From: Deltaproteobacteria bacterium RIFCSPHIGHO2_01_FULL_43_49
GTDB lineage: Bacteria; UBA10199; SPLOWO2-01-44-7
Direction of reading: 5' to 3'
Length of the DNA stretch: 64,000 bases
NCBI GenBank assembly: GCA_001798075.1
Contig: MGRG01000012.1
Span: 155,852-219,851, forward strand
This document shows positions 1 through 8,133 of the stretch, one piece after another; within the stretch, counting starts at the first letter, position 1, and every line of letters begins with the position of its first letter. Below the pieces are notes generated by a model. The model did not search any database, was not told where the DNA came from, and saw only the letters and a list, made by a program, of their open reading frames with translations. The translations under genes were made by a program, and so were the position numbers.

Positions 1-432
1 AACTCGTTGCGCATCCTTCATCCATTTTTTTTCTTTGAGGGTTTTGATCGTTCGTTCTGGATAAAACGGGTGTTCCCCTGGAAAAATTTTATAGCCCAGT
101 TTTCTTAAAGCATCGACGAGTGTGAAACTTGTAGACCGTGGGGTAAAAATCGTTTTGGCTTTGAGTTCTTTAAGAAAAGTATCGATGAGCCCCACTGTAT
201 TGGCAGTCCCTTTTTTTGCAGCCTTTTCGCGAATGGCGGAAAGGGAGAGAACGCGATCGACGTTCGCCTCTTTTTTGCCCCGCTCATATTCCAAATCGGA
301 AAGTAGCAGGTATTTTTTGCTATTGTGCTCCACATATAAAACATCATCCGGCGCTAGAAAATGGCTGGCATAATAAAGATCAGCGTTTCTATCGGGGCAG
401 TCATAAATCAATTTGGTCTTTGGCTTTGACAT
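1..432 (-). CDS. M24-family metallopeptidase (Xaa-Pro dipeptidase-like), N-terminal part
   Basis: An open frame of 144 codons runs from an ATG at 432 to the window edge without a stop, so only the N-terminal part is present. The translation begins MSKPKTKLIYDCPDRNADLY and continues with YLLLSDLEYERGKKEA. This pattern (a short substrate-site segment, then a 'LVMSDLE..R' strand) is what I know from the creatinase/prolidase N-terminal domain of uncharacterised M24 peptidases. The metal-binding catalytic domain would lie outside the window. The start codon is only 2 bp from that of the divergent proline dehydrogenase gene. A role in dipeptide or peptide cleavage is inferred from family resemblance only. 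Confidence 0.65.
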   Translation of the reverse strand, partial: MSKPKTKLIYDCPDRNADLYYASHFLAPDDVLYVEHNSKKYLLLSDLEYERGKKEANVDRVLSLSAIREKAAKKGTANTVGLIDTFLKELKAKTIFTPRSTSFTLVDALRKLGYKIFPGEHPFYPERTIKTLKEKKWMKDAQRV

Positions 433-434
433 AG

Positions 435-1316
435 ATGAGCGCATCATATAGCAAAAAAAATTGGATGCAATTTCTAAAACCTTTCGTCAAACGGTTCATC
501 GGTGGTGAGAGTCTCAAAGAGGCTCTGGCGACCCTTCAAAATTTAAAAAAGGAAGGTTTTAAAACCACGCTCGATTATTTGGGGGAGAGTGTCACAAACC
601 GTGATCAAGCATTAGAAGCAACTCAAGAATATATCCGCAATTTAAGAGAATTGAACCCACTCGGGCTCGACAAAAATATCTCCATCAAGTTGACACAGAT
701 CGGTCTCGATATTGACGAAGGATTTGCCAAACAAAATTTGATTGAGATTGTCAAAACAGCCAAGACGATGAATGGTTTTGTGAGGGTGGATATGGAAGGC
801 TCTGCCTACACCGAGGCGTCCCTTCGATTGGTTTCGCAAGCCCATCAAGAAATTCCATGCATCGGGGCTGTTTTACAAACGATGCTTCGAAGAACAGCTC
901 AAGATGTCCTTTTACTTATTAAAAAGGGGGTTCGCATTCGTTTGGTGAAAGGGGCTTATAAAGAACCCATCTCCATTGCATTTCAAGACAAGCGCGATGT
1001 GGATGCACAATATGTAACCATCATGAAACGCTTACTCACCTCCGGCATTTATCATGCCATTGCGACCCACGATGAAAAAATTATCAATGAAGCCGAGACG
1101 TTTGTGGGCAAAATGGGACTAAAAAAAGATTCTTTTGAATTTCAGATGCTTTTGGGTATTAGGGCTGATTTAGCAAGACAGTTGGTCAAGGAAGGTTGGA
1201 ATGTTCGCATTTATGTGCCATATGGCAAGGCGTGGTTTCCATATTTCATGAGGCGTTTACGGGAACGGAGGGAAAATGTCTGGTTCGTCATCAAAAACCT
1301 ATTTAGAGGAAGCTAA
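435..1316 (+). CDS. Proline dehydrogenase (monofunctional PRODH)
   Basis: FAD-dependent oxidation of proline to pyrroline-5-carboxylate, the first step of proline catabolism. The 293-residue protein has the length of stand-alone PRODH enzymes and carries the family blocks in order: TTLDYLGESV, VRVDMEGSAYTE, AVLQTMLRRT, VRIRLVKGAYKEP, AIATHDEKI, and the C-terminal YFMRRLRERRENV, whose paired arginines bind the substrate carboxylate. No aldehyde dehydrogenase domain is fused, so P5C dehydrogenase must be encoded elsewhere. The first ATG (435) almost touches the divergent peptidase start. A second in-frame ATG at 465 is an alternative start. The 3' end overlaps rocD by 41 nt, so the two genes are probably co-translated. 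Confidence 0.92.
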   Translation: MSASYSKKNWMQFLKPFVKRFIGGESLKEALATLQNLKKEGFKTTLDYLGESVTNRDQALEATQEYIRNLRELNPLGLDKNISIKLTQIGLDIDEGFAKQNLIEIVKTAKTMNGFVRVDMEGSAYTEASLRLVSQAHQEIPCIGAVLQTMLRRTAQDVLLLIKKGVRIRLVKGAYKEPISIAFQDKRDVDAQYVTIMKRLLTSGIYHAIATHDEKIINEAETFVGKMGLKKDSFEFQMLLGIRADLARQLVKEGWNVRIYVPYGKAWFPYFMRRLRERRENVWFVIKNLFRGS

Positions 1317-2487
1317 CAAATATTCGGCTAAGAATTATCATCCTTTACCTGTCGTGTTGTGCAAAGGGGAGGGGGTTTGGGTCTGGGATGTAGAGGGAAA
1401 AAAATATCTCGACATGCTCTCTTCTTATTCCGCACTCAACCAGGGACATTGTCATCCCAAAATTGTAGCCGCGGTTCAAAAACAGGTTGCCAAGCTGACA
1501 TTGACTTCGAGGGCGTTTCACAACGACCAGATGGGGCCATTCATGAAGCGCTTGTGTGAATTGAGCGGATTTGAAAAATGTTTGCTGATGAATTCTGGGG
1601 CGGAGGCGGTGGAAACGGCGATCAAGGCAGCCAGACGTTGGGGTTATACCAAGAAAAAAGTTGCTAAAGATAAAGCGGAGATCATTGCTTGTGAAAATAA
1701 TTTTCACGGGCGCACGACAACAATCGTTGGATTTTCAACTGAGCCACTTTATCAAAATGGCTTTGGGCCTTTCACGCCTGGTTTTAAAATCATTCCTTAT
1801 GGAGATGCATCGGCTTTGGAAAAGGCGATCACACCCAACACAGTTGCTTTTTTGGTAGAGCCGATTCAGGGAGAGGCAGGGATTATGATTCCTCCCGCTG
1901 GATATTTGAAGAAGGCCAGAGAAATTACGAAGAAAAATAATGTTTTGTTGATGGCCGATGAAATTCAAACCGGTTTGGGGCGAACCGGAAAACTTTTTGC
2001 GTGTGAGTACGAAAATGTAAGGCCTGATGTCTTGATTGTAGGAAAAGCTCTGGCTGGTGGAATGTATCCTGTCTCCGGAATTTTGGCAGATGAAGAGGTG
2101 ATGAGTGCCTTTGTTCCAGGAAACCACGGTTCCACTTTTGGTGGCAACCCTTTGGGATGTGCAGCCGGTCTGGCAGCCCTCGATGTGATTGTCGAAGAGC
2201 GTTTGGCTCAAAGGGCGAACGAAATGGGTGAATATTTTATGGGTGAACTTTGCAAAATTAAAAATCCAGCCATCAAAGAGGTCCGTGGGAAAGGTCTGCT
2301 CATTGGGATCGAAATCAAAAAAGAATTTGGTTTGGCCCGGCCTTATTGTGAAAAACTGATGGAACTTGGAATCTTAGCCAAAGAGACTCACGACCAAGTC
2401 ATCCGTTTTGCCCCACCGTTGGTCATAAAAAAAGAAGAAATAGACTGGGCCTTGGAGAGGATTTTGAAGGGACTACTTCCGAGATGA
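1276..2487 (+). CDS. rocD: Ornithine aminotransferase (ornithine-oxo-acid transaminase)
   Basis: PLP enzyme that converts ornithine and 2-oxoglutarate to glutamate semialdehyde and glutamate. The 403 residues cover the full class III aminotransferase fold. Visible landmarks are MNSGAEAVETAIKAARRWGY, NNFHGRTTTIVGFS, LVEPIQGEAGI, LMADEIQTGLGRTGK and VGKALAGGMYPVSG, where the K is the PLP lysine. A good ribosome-binding site (GGAGGG) precedes the ATG at 1276, inside the end of the proline dehydrogenase gene. Both enzymes feed the P5C/glutamate-semialdehyde pool, so the pair looks like an arginine/proline utilisation operon. The stop overlaps the convergent typA by 15 bp. Confidence 0.93.
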   Translation: MSGSSSKTYLEEANKYSAKNYHPLPVVLCKGEGVWVWDVEGKKYLDMLSSYSALNQGHCHPKIVAAVQKQVAKLTLTSRAFHNDQMGPFMKRLCELSGFEKCLLMNSGAEAVETAIKAARRWGYTKKKVAKDKAEIIACENNFHGRTTTIVGFSTEPLYQNGFGPFTPGFKIIPYGDASALEKAITPNTVAFLVEPIQGEAGIMIPPAGYLKKAREITKKNNVLLMADEIQTGLGRTGKLFACEYENVRPDVLIVGKALAGGMYPVSGILADEEVMSAFVPGNHGSTFGGNPLGCAAGLAALDVIVEERLAQRANEMGEYFMGELCKIKNPAIKEVRGKGLLIGIEIKKEFGLARPYCEKLMELGILAKETHDQVIRFAPPLVIKKEEIDWALERILKGLLPR

Positions 2488-4281
2488 AGCGGAAAGAATG
2501 TTTTTGCGAAGCCGAATGTTTTTGGGAGTCACCTCGACTTGCTCGTCATCACGGATAAATTCAATGGCCCTTTCAAGTGTCATCGGCACGACAGGTGAAA
2601 GAATGATATTTTCATCTTTTCCGGCTGCACGCATGTTGGAAAGCTTTTTCGTCCTGCACGGATTGATGTTCAAATCGTTTTCTCGGTTGTTTTCTCCAAC
2701 GATCATCCCTTCGTAGACAGGAACGCCCGGCTCCACAAACAAAACACCCCGCGGCTCCAAATGAAAAAGACCATAAGCAACCGTTTCACCACTCCGGTCA
2801 GAGACTAAAGACCCATTCACTCTAGACTTGATATCACCACGGTAGGGTTCATAGCCTTGAAGATAAGAATTCATCAGCCCGGTTCCTTTTGTGTCGGTCA
2901 AAAATTCGTTCCGATACCCAATCAAACCTCGTGAGGGGATTGAAAATTCAAGACGGACACGGCCTGTTCCATGATTGACCATATTGATCATTCTGCCTAA
3001 GCGGCGTGAGAGCTTTTCGGTGACAATCCCTGTAAAATCTTCTTGAATGTCGATATAGAGATGTTCAATCGGCTCCACTTGAACGCCGTTTTCTTCCTTC
3101 AAAATAACTTGCGGGCGTCCTACACTCACTTCAAATCCTTCTCGACGCATGGTCTCAATCAAAATGGCCATTTGAAATTCACCACGTCCTTTAACGATAA
3201 AGCTATCAGCAGTTTTATCTTCTTCGACCCGAAGGGCTACATTATGGAGGGTTTCTTTTTGAAGCCGCTCTAGAATTTTTCGAGATTGGACAAATTTTCC
3301 ATCGCGTCCGGAAAAAGGGGAGGTATTGATCATGAATTTCATGGAGACAGTCGGTTCATCCACCGTAATTCTCTTGAGGGCCTTGGGTGTGTCGACAGTG
3401 CAGATCGTATCGCCGATCTCCACATTTTCTATGCCAGACAGGATTACGATCTCTCCTGGTTCCACCGAATCGACTTCACCAAACCGAATGCCGTCATAGA
3501 CCTGCAACTTCGAGACTTTTAAGGGTCTGGGGATCGTATCCTTTGCGATACAAACCAAGTTATCATTTTGCTTTGCCATTCCATTGAAAACCCTTCCGAT
3601 AGCGAGACGCCCCAAATAATCGGAATAAGAGAGATTGGTAACTAACATTTGAAAAGGTTCTTTGGGATCAAATCGGGGTGGAGGAACTTCGTCGATGATG
3701 GTTTCAAAAAGAACGCTTAAGTTTTTTCCGCGTCCCTCAAGCGTTTTCTGTACAATCCCTTCCCGACCGATTGCATACAAAACAGGAAATTCAATCTGTT
3801 TGTCGTCGGCATCGAGATCGATAAAAAGGCTATAGACTTCATTCAAAACTTCTTGGGGGCGCGCATCTTTTCTGTCGATCTTGTTGATGACAACAACGAT
3901 TTTTAAATGGGCCTCGAGTGCTTTTTTAAGGACGAAACGAGTTTGTGGAAGAGGACCTTCCGAAGCATCCACCAGCAAAATCGCCCCATCAACCATTTTG
4001 AGGCCTCGTTCCACTTCACCCCCAAAGTCGGCGTGCCCGGGGGTGTCGATGATATTGATCTTCACATCGTTCCAATAAATAGAGCAGTTCTTCGAGGCAA
4101 TTGTGATACCCCGCTCCCGCTCCAAATCCATGCTATCCATGACCCGCTCGTTGACCGCCTGGTTTTCACGGAAAGTCCCACTTTGGCGCAGCATGAAGTC
4201 GACCAGCGTCGTTTTGCCATGGTCCACGTGGGCAATAATGGCCACATTTCTTAAGTTTTTATTGGTGGCTAATTCTTTCAT
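2473..4281 (-). CDS. typA: Translational GTPase TypA/BipA
   Basis: Ribosome-associated GTPase of the EF-G/LepA superfamily with roles in ribosome assembly and stress adaptation. All G motifs are visible: [19 protein letters not shown] (G1), RGITIASKN (G2), [16 protein letters not shown] (G3) and [10 protein letters not shown] (G4). They are followed by the EF-Tu domain 2-like segment, the EF-G C-terminal folds and the BipA-specific C-terminal domain. The length (602 residues) matches the family. The ATG at 4281 has a clear GCGAGG ribosome-binding site. Its promoter lies in the 124-bp divergent gap shared with valS. Confidence 0.96.
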   Translation of the reverse strand: MKELATNKNLRNVAIIAHVDHGKTTLVDFMLRQSGTFRENQAVNERVMDSMDLERERGITIASKNCSIYWNDVKINIIDTPGHADFGGEVERGLKMVDGAILLVDASEGPLPQTRFVLKKALEAHLKIVVVINKIDRKDARPQEVLNEVYSLFIDLDADDKQIEFPVLYAIGREGIVQKTLEGRGKNLSVLFETIIDEVPPPRFDPKEPFQMLVTNLSYSDYLGRLAIGRVFNGMAKQNDNLVCIAKDTIPRPLKVSKLQVYDGIRFGEVDSVEPGEIVILSGIENVEIGDTICTVDTPKALKRITVDEPTVSMKFMINTSPFSGRDGKFVQSRKILERLQKETLHNVALRVEEDKTADSFIVKGRGEFQMAILIETMRREGFEVSVGRPQVILKEENGVQVEPIEHLYIDIQEDFTGIVTEKLSRRLGRMINMVNHGTGRVRLEFSIPSRGLIGYRNEFLTDTKGTGLMNSYLQGYEPYRGDIKSRVNGSLVSDRSGETVAYGLFHLEPRGVLFVEPGVPVYEGMIVGENNRENDLNINPCRTKKLSNMRAAGKDENIILSPVVPMTLERAIEFIRDDEQVEVTPKNIRLRKNILSASSRK

Positions 4282-4305
4282 TTTTCCTCGCTAATGAGGG
4301 TCGAG

Positions 4306-4335
4306 CGTATAGTCCCAAAAGATGCTCAAAAGCAA
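4306..4335 (-). promoter_or_regulatory. Candidate sigma-70 promoter of typA
   Basis: On the minus strand, TTGCTT (4335-4330) and TATACG (4311-4306) are separated by 18 bp. They sit about 25 bp upstream of the typA start and its ribosome-binding site. The call is by eye; the -35 box is only a partial match. Confidence 0.4.
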
Positions 4336-4368
4336 TGGAAATTAAAAACTGGATACTGTTTCACTTCA

Positions 4369-4397
4369 TTGACACCCTAAATTCCTTCATTTAGATT
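4369..4397 (+). promoter_or_regulatory. Candidate sigma-70 promoter of valS, leaderless geometry
   Basis: A perfect TTGACA (4369-4374), a 17-bp spacer and TAGATT (4392-4397) put the predicted +1 at about 4404. The valS ATG is at 4406 and has no Shine-Dalgarno sequence, so the mRNA would be leaderless or nearly so. Confidence 0.5.
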
Positions 4398-4405
4398 GGC
4401 TCACC

Positions 4406-7084
4406 ATGTCGCAAGAGCTGGCAAAGGCCTACGATCCCAAAGAGGTAGAGCAGAAGTGGTATTCTTTTTGGTTGGAGAAAAACCTTTTTAAAGCTCAGGA
4501 TTCTTCAAAGAAAAAGCCCTACTGTATTGTGATTCCCCCTCCCAATGTGACCGGTGCCCTCCATATGGGGCATGCCCTCAATAACACACTTCAAGACATT
4601 TTGATTCGCTGGCGGCGGATGCAAGGTTTTGAAACTCTTTGGCAGCCGGGGACCGATCATGCAGGAATCGCCACACAAAATGTTGTGGAAAGAGAAATTT
4701 TGGCGAAAGAGGGAAAAAGCCGACATGATGTGGGGCGTGATGAATTGATCAAAAAGATTTGGGTCTGGAAAGAGCAATATGGCGATCGGATCTTAAAACA
4801 ACTGGAGGCGCTCGGTGCTACCTGTGATTGGTCGCGTACTCGCTTTACATTGGATGAGGGTTTAAGTGATGCGGTGCGAGAATGTTTTGTTCAGCTTTAT
4901 AAGAAGAAACTCATCTATCGTGGAAATTATATTGTCAATTGGTGCCCGCGATGCCGTACCGCTTTGGCCGATGATGAGGTAGAACACGAAGAACATAAAG
5001 GTCATTTGTGGTATATTCGGTACCCATTCAAAAATCAAAAATCAAAAATCAAAAATCAAAAATTGGGTGAGCACTTGGTGGTGGCGACGACAAGACCAGA
5101 GACGATGCTGGGTGATACGGCAGTTGCGGTAAATCCAAAAGACAAACGCTACAAAGATTGGATTGGAAAAACATTGATCCTTCCTGAAGTAGGACGCGAA
5201 CTTTCCATCATTGCCGACAATTTTGTCGATCCAAAATTTGGGACCGGTTGTGTGAAAGTAACGCCGGCCCATGATCCTAACGATTTTCAAATGGGACTTC
5301 GTCACAAATTGCCTCAAATCAATGTCATGAATGCCGATGCGACGATGAATGACAATACGCCGCAAAAATACCGTGGGATGAAGCGTGAAATTTGCCGCAA
5401 GCATTTGGTAGAAAATCTTCAAGCACAAGGGTTGATTGAAAAGATTGAAGAGCATACACACTCCGTTGGCCATTGTTATCGCTGTAATACCGTCATTGAA
5501 CCCTGGCTTTCCGAACAGTGGTTTGTGAAGATGAAACCGCTGGCCAAAAAAGCGATTGAGGCCACGAAAAAGAAAAAAGTCAGATTTTTCCCAGGGCGTT
5601 GGGAGAAATTTTATCTCTCATGGCTTAACGAAGTACGGGACTGGTGCATTTCGCGCCAAATTTGGTGGGGTCACAGGATACCGGTCTGGTATTGTACGAA
5701 AAAATGCCCACCAATCGTATCTCGTGAAACACCACAGCGTTGTCCAAAGTGTGGTAGCACGCAACTGGAACAGGATCCCGATGTCCTCGATACCTGGTTC
5801 AGCTCTGCCCTCTGGCCCTTTTCAACACTGGGTTGGCCTAAAAAAACAAAATCTCTGCAAAAATTTTATCCAACCAGCACTTTAGTGACCGATCGTGGCA
5901 TCATCTTTTTTTGGGTCGCACGTATGGTGATGATGGGTTTGGAGTTGATGAAGAAAGAGCCTTTTCATCATGTCTACATTCATGGAACTATTTTAGATGA
6001 GTTTGGGCGCAAAATGTCGAAGAGCATTCCAGAGACCTGTATCGATCCGATGGATATCATCCAAAAATATGGGGCCGACGCCCTTCGTTATTCCTTAGTT
6101 TTATTGGCAACGGAAGGCCAAGATCTAAAACTGGTAGAATCTAAATTTGAAACCGGAAAACATTTTTGCAACAAACTTTGGAATGCCACTCGGTTTGCTT
6201 TGATGAATCTCCAAAACTATGATGGCAAGGAAGACTCAGAAAAAAATCTCTCTTTCGCCGATCGTTGGATTTGGAATCGTCTTCAAACCACTATTCAGCG
6301 GATCAACAAAGATCTCGAAGCCTATCATTATTATGATGCCGCCCAAACTCTCTATCGTTTTATCTGGAATGAATTTTGTGATTGGTATTTGGAGCTGATC
6401 AAACCGACTGTTACGAGCAACCATGCCACACAGTGGAATTTGCATCGCACACTAGAGACTGTTTTAAGGCTAGCCCATCCTTTCTTGCCCTTTGTTACAG
6501 AAGAACTTTGGCAACATATGAATGGACTATGGACTAGGGACTATGGACTAGGGACATCGATTGTGATCTCCGAGTATCCCAAGCCGCCCAAAAAAATTCC
6601 TTTTGGTAAAGAAGCCAAGGAAATGGAAATCATTCAGAATGTTGTCAGTGCAGTGCGCAATTTGAGAGGGGAGCATCATGTCAATCCCAAACAGAAAATT
6701 GAAGTTTCTCTCAAGACCAAATCAAAGATGACACGCCAAGTCTTGACGAAAAATGAAAATTATCTGAAGAATCTCTCCCAGATTTCGCAATTAAAGTTCT
6801 TAGAGACATCGCAGGCTCCTTCCCAATGTGCGGTTGCTGTTGTTGATGATCTTGAAGTCTTCGTTCCATTTCAACAGCTGTTTGATATCACTCAAGAGAG
6901 AGCCAGGATGGAAAAAGAGATTGCAAAAGCAAGGCAAGAACTCTCTGCTTTTGAAGGAAAGCTCGCCAACAAAAACTTTGTTGAACGTGCACCAAAAGAA
7001 GTTGTAGAGAAAGAAAAACTTCGGTTTAAGGAACATCAGGAACGTTTAAATAAATTGCAAAGCGCCTTGGAGCAATTGAAATAA
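4406..7084 (+). CDS. valS: Valyl-tRNA synthetase
   Basis: Class Ia synthetase charging tRNA-Val in the cytoplasm. The 892 residues include the HIGH-type motif PPNVTGALHMGHAL near residue 45, the editing (CP1) domain with TTRPETMLGDTAVAVNP, a zinc-knuckle-like CPKCG stretch, the KMSKS motif (GRKMSKSIPETC), the anticodon-binding domain, and the C-terminal ValRS coiled coil starting near DITQERARMEKEI. Two heptanucleotide arrays lie inside the frame: five CAAAAAT units in the editing region and four and a half GGACTAK units before the C-terminal part. They add residues I would not expect in the family. nadC begins 1 bp after the stop. Confidence 0.97.
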   Translation: MSQELAKAYDPKEVEQKWYSFWLEKNLFKAQDSSKKKPYCIVIPPPNVTGALHMGHALNNTLQDILIRWRRMQGFETLWQPGTDHAGIATQNVVEREILAKEGKSRHDVGRDELIKKIWVWKEQYGDRILKQLEALGATCDWSRTRFTLDEGLSDAVRECFVQLYKKKLIYRGNYIVNWCPRCRTALADDEVEHEEHKGHLWYIRYPFKNQKSKIKNQKLGEHLVVATTRPETMLGDTAVAVNPKDKRYKDWIGKTLILPEVGRELSIIADNFVDPKFGTGCVKVTPAHDPNDFQMGLRHKLPQINVMNADATMNDNTPQKYRGMKREICRKHLVENLQAQGLIEKIEEHTHSVGHCYRCNTVIEPWLSEQWFVKMKPLAKKAIEATKKKKVRFFPGRWEKFYLSWLNEVRDWCISRQIWWGHRIPVWYCTKKCPPIVSRETPQRCPKCGSTQLEQDPDVLDTWFSSALWPFSTLGWPKKTKSLQKFYPTSTLVTDRGIIFFWVARMVMMGLELMKKEPFHHVYIHGTILDEFGRKMSKSIPETCIDPMDIIQKYGADALRYSLVLLATEGQDLKLVESKFETGKHFCNKLWNATRFALMNLQNYDGKEDSEKNLSFADRWIWNRLQTTIQRINKDLEAYHYYDAAQTLYRFIWNEFCDWYLELIKPTVTSNHATQWNLHRTLETVLRLAHPFLPFVTEELWQHMNGLWTRDYGLGTSIVISEYPKPPKKIPFGKEAKEMEIIQNVVSAVRNLRGEHHVNPKQKIEVSLKTKSKMTRQVLTKNENYLKNLSQISQLKFLETSQAPSQCAVAVVDDLEVFVPFQQLFDITQERARMEKEIAKARQELSAFEGKLANKNFVERAPKEVVEKEKLRFKEHQERLNKLQSALEQLK
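5029..5063. repeat. Heptanucleotide array (CAAAAAT x5) inside valS
   Basis: Five consecutive perfect 7-bp units lie within the valS editing-domain region and are read through as a Lys/Asn/Gln-rich stretch (NQKSKIKNQK). This is one of several period-7 arrays in the window. Confidence 0.9.
6524..6555. repeat. Heptanucleotide array (GGACTAT/GGACTAG) inside valS
   Basis: Alternating GGACTAT and GGACTAG units, four complete plus a partial fifth, are read through in frame as LWTRDYGLGT. The 7-bp period matches the other arrays, but the unit sequence is unrelated to the CAAAAAT array in the same gene. Confidence 0.88.
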
Positions 7085-7085
7085 T

Positions 7086-7907
7086 ATGGATCTCAAAACT
7101 ATTATAGAGCAAGCCCTTGAGGAAGATATTAACGGTGGCGATATCACTACCGAATGCATTGTCGATCCAAATGTGCAAACAACGGCAAAAATTATCGCCA
7201 AGCAAAATCTTGTGGTAGCTGGGCTCGATGTTGCCCACAAGGTTTTTTTACATCTCGACCCCAATTGTGAATGGGTCGCCGCAAAAAAAGATGGGGATGA
7301 AGTTTTAAATAATGAGATTCTTGCTAAAATAAAGGGGAAATCCGCATCCCTTTTGAAAGGGGAGCGGGTCGCCCTCAATTTTTTGCAGCATCTGTCGGGG
7401 ATTGCAACATTGACAAGGCAGTTTGTGGATGCCGTCCAAGGGACCAAAGCCAAAATTTTGGATACGCGGAAGACTTTGCCACTATGGAGGGCGTTGGAAA
7501 AATATGCCGTGCGCATGGGCGGTGGCAACAACCATCGCTTAGGTTTATTTGATCGCTACTTGATTAAAAATAACCACATTCAAATTGCCGGTTCTGTTTC
7601 AAAGGCTATCGAAAAAATTTTAAAGAAGAAAAAATCAGACACTTTGTTGGAAGTAGAGGTCCGTAATTTTGAAGAACTCAAAGAAGCACTCAACTATCCA
7701 TTAGATATTATTCTCTTAGACAATTTCACGCCCAAACAGGTCAAAGAAGCCATCACAACCGCCAAGGGAAAAGTGAAATTTGAAGTCTCCGGTGGAATTA
7801 ACCTTGATAATGTCGCCCAATATGCCGCAACCGGTGTTGATTTCATCTCTAGCGGGGCTTTGACCCACTCCGCCCCCGCCGCCGACCTACACCTCACCAT
7901 AGAGTAG
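7086..7907 (+). CDS. nadC: Nicotinate-nucleotide pyrophosphorylase (quinolinate phosphoribosyltransferase)
   Basis: Converts quinolinate and PRPP to nicotinate mononucleotide, CO2 and PPi in de novo NAD synthesis. The family blocks are all present: EEDINGGDITTECI, ALNFLQHLSGIATLT, ILDTRKTLPLWRALEKYAV, GGGNNHRLGLFDRYLIKNNH, LLEVEVRNFEE, ILLDNFTPKQV, FEVSGGINLDN and VDFISSGALTHSA. The length is normal (273). It starts 1 bp after the valS stop, so it is probably expressed from the valS promoter. A palindromic element (7927-8020) follows its stop by about 20 bp and could act as a 3' hairpin. Confidence 0.96.
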   Translation: MDLKTIIEQALEEDINGGDITTECIVDPNVQTTAKIIAKQNLVVAGLDVAHKVFLHLDPNCEWVAAKKDGDEVLNNEILAKIKGKSASLLKGERVALNFLQHLSGIATLTRQFVDAVQGTKAKILDTRKTLPLWRALEKYAVRMGGGNNHRLGLFDRYLIKNNHIQIAGSVSKAIEKILKKKKSDTLLEVEVRNFEELKEALNYPLDIILLDNFTPKQVKEAITTAKGKVKFEVSGGINLDNVAQYAATGVDFISSGALTHSAPAADLHLTIE

Positions 7908-7926
7908 CCACTACTTTTTGGAAGCA

Positions 7927-8020
7927 GTGAGAAAGTGATGGGTGACCCGCAGTGTTGCTGTGGGGTTTAGTTAGGGGTCCCCACAGTAACACGGAGGGGC
8001 AGGACCCGTCACTTTCTCAC
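7927..8020. repeat. Palindromic element, copy 1 (core 7940-8007)
   Basis: The 68-bp core starts GGGTGACCC and ends AGGACCC. It contains an inner stem (TGTGGGG with TCCCCACA) around a TTTAGTTAG loop. The core is bracketed by a perfect 12-bp inverted repeat, GTGAGAAAGTGA (7927-7938) and TCACTTTCTCAC (8009-8020). The core recurs at four other sites in the window, but the flanking arms are unique to this copy. Confidence 0.9.
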
Positions 8021-8133
8021 CACCTTTATATCTGGCATAAGGATTGCACAACAAACCCTTGCGTAAGGTTTTACACCAGAGGGGGTTTATAAATGTGCCT
8101 GGTTGTCAAATTTTTGACGCAAAGGTGGTCAAA

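Noticed and set aside
105-434. Three short open frames on both strands at the left edge
   Set aside because: They overlap a continuous minus-strand frame (432 to 1) with M24-peptidase-like sequence that simply runs off the window; the short ones are shadows.
5029-5063. CAAAAAT array as a phase-variation switch
   Set aside because: The unit is 7 bp and any slip would frameshift valS, an essential gene; phase variation there makes no sense.
8044-8133. Upstream extension of the large lipoprotein
   Set aside because: It would bury the lipoprotein signal; the ATG at 8134 has a ribosome-binding site and a correct lipobox.
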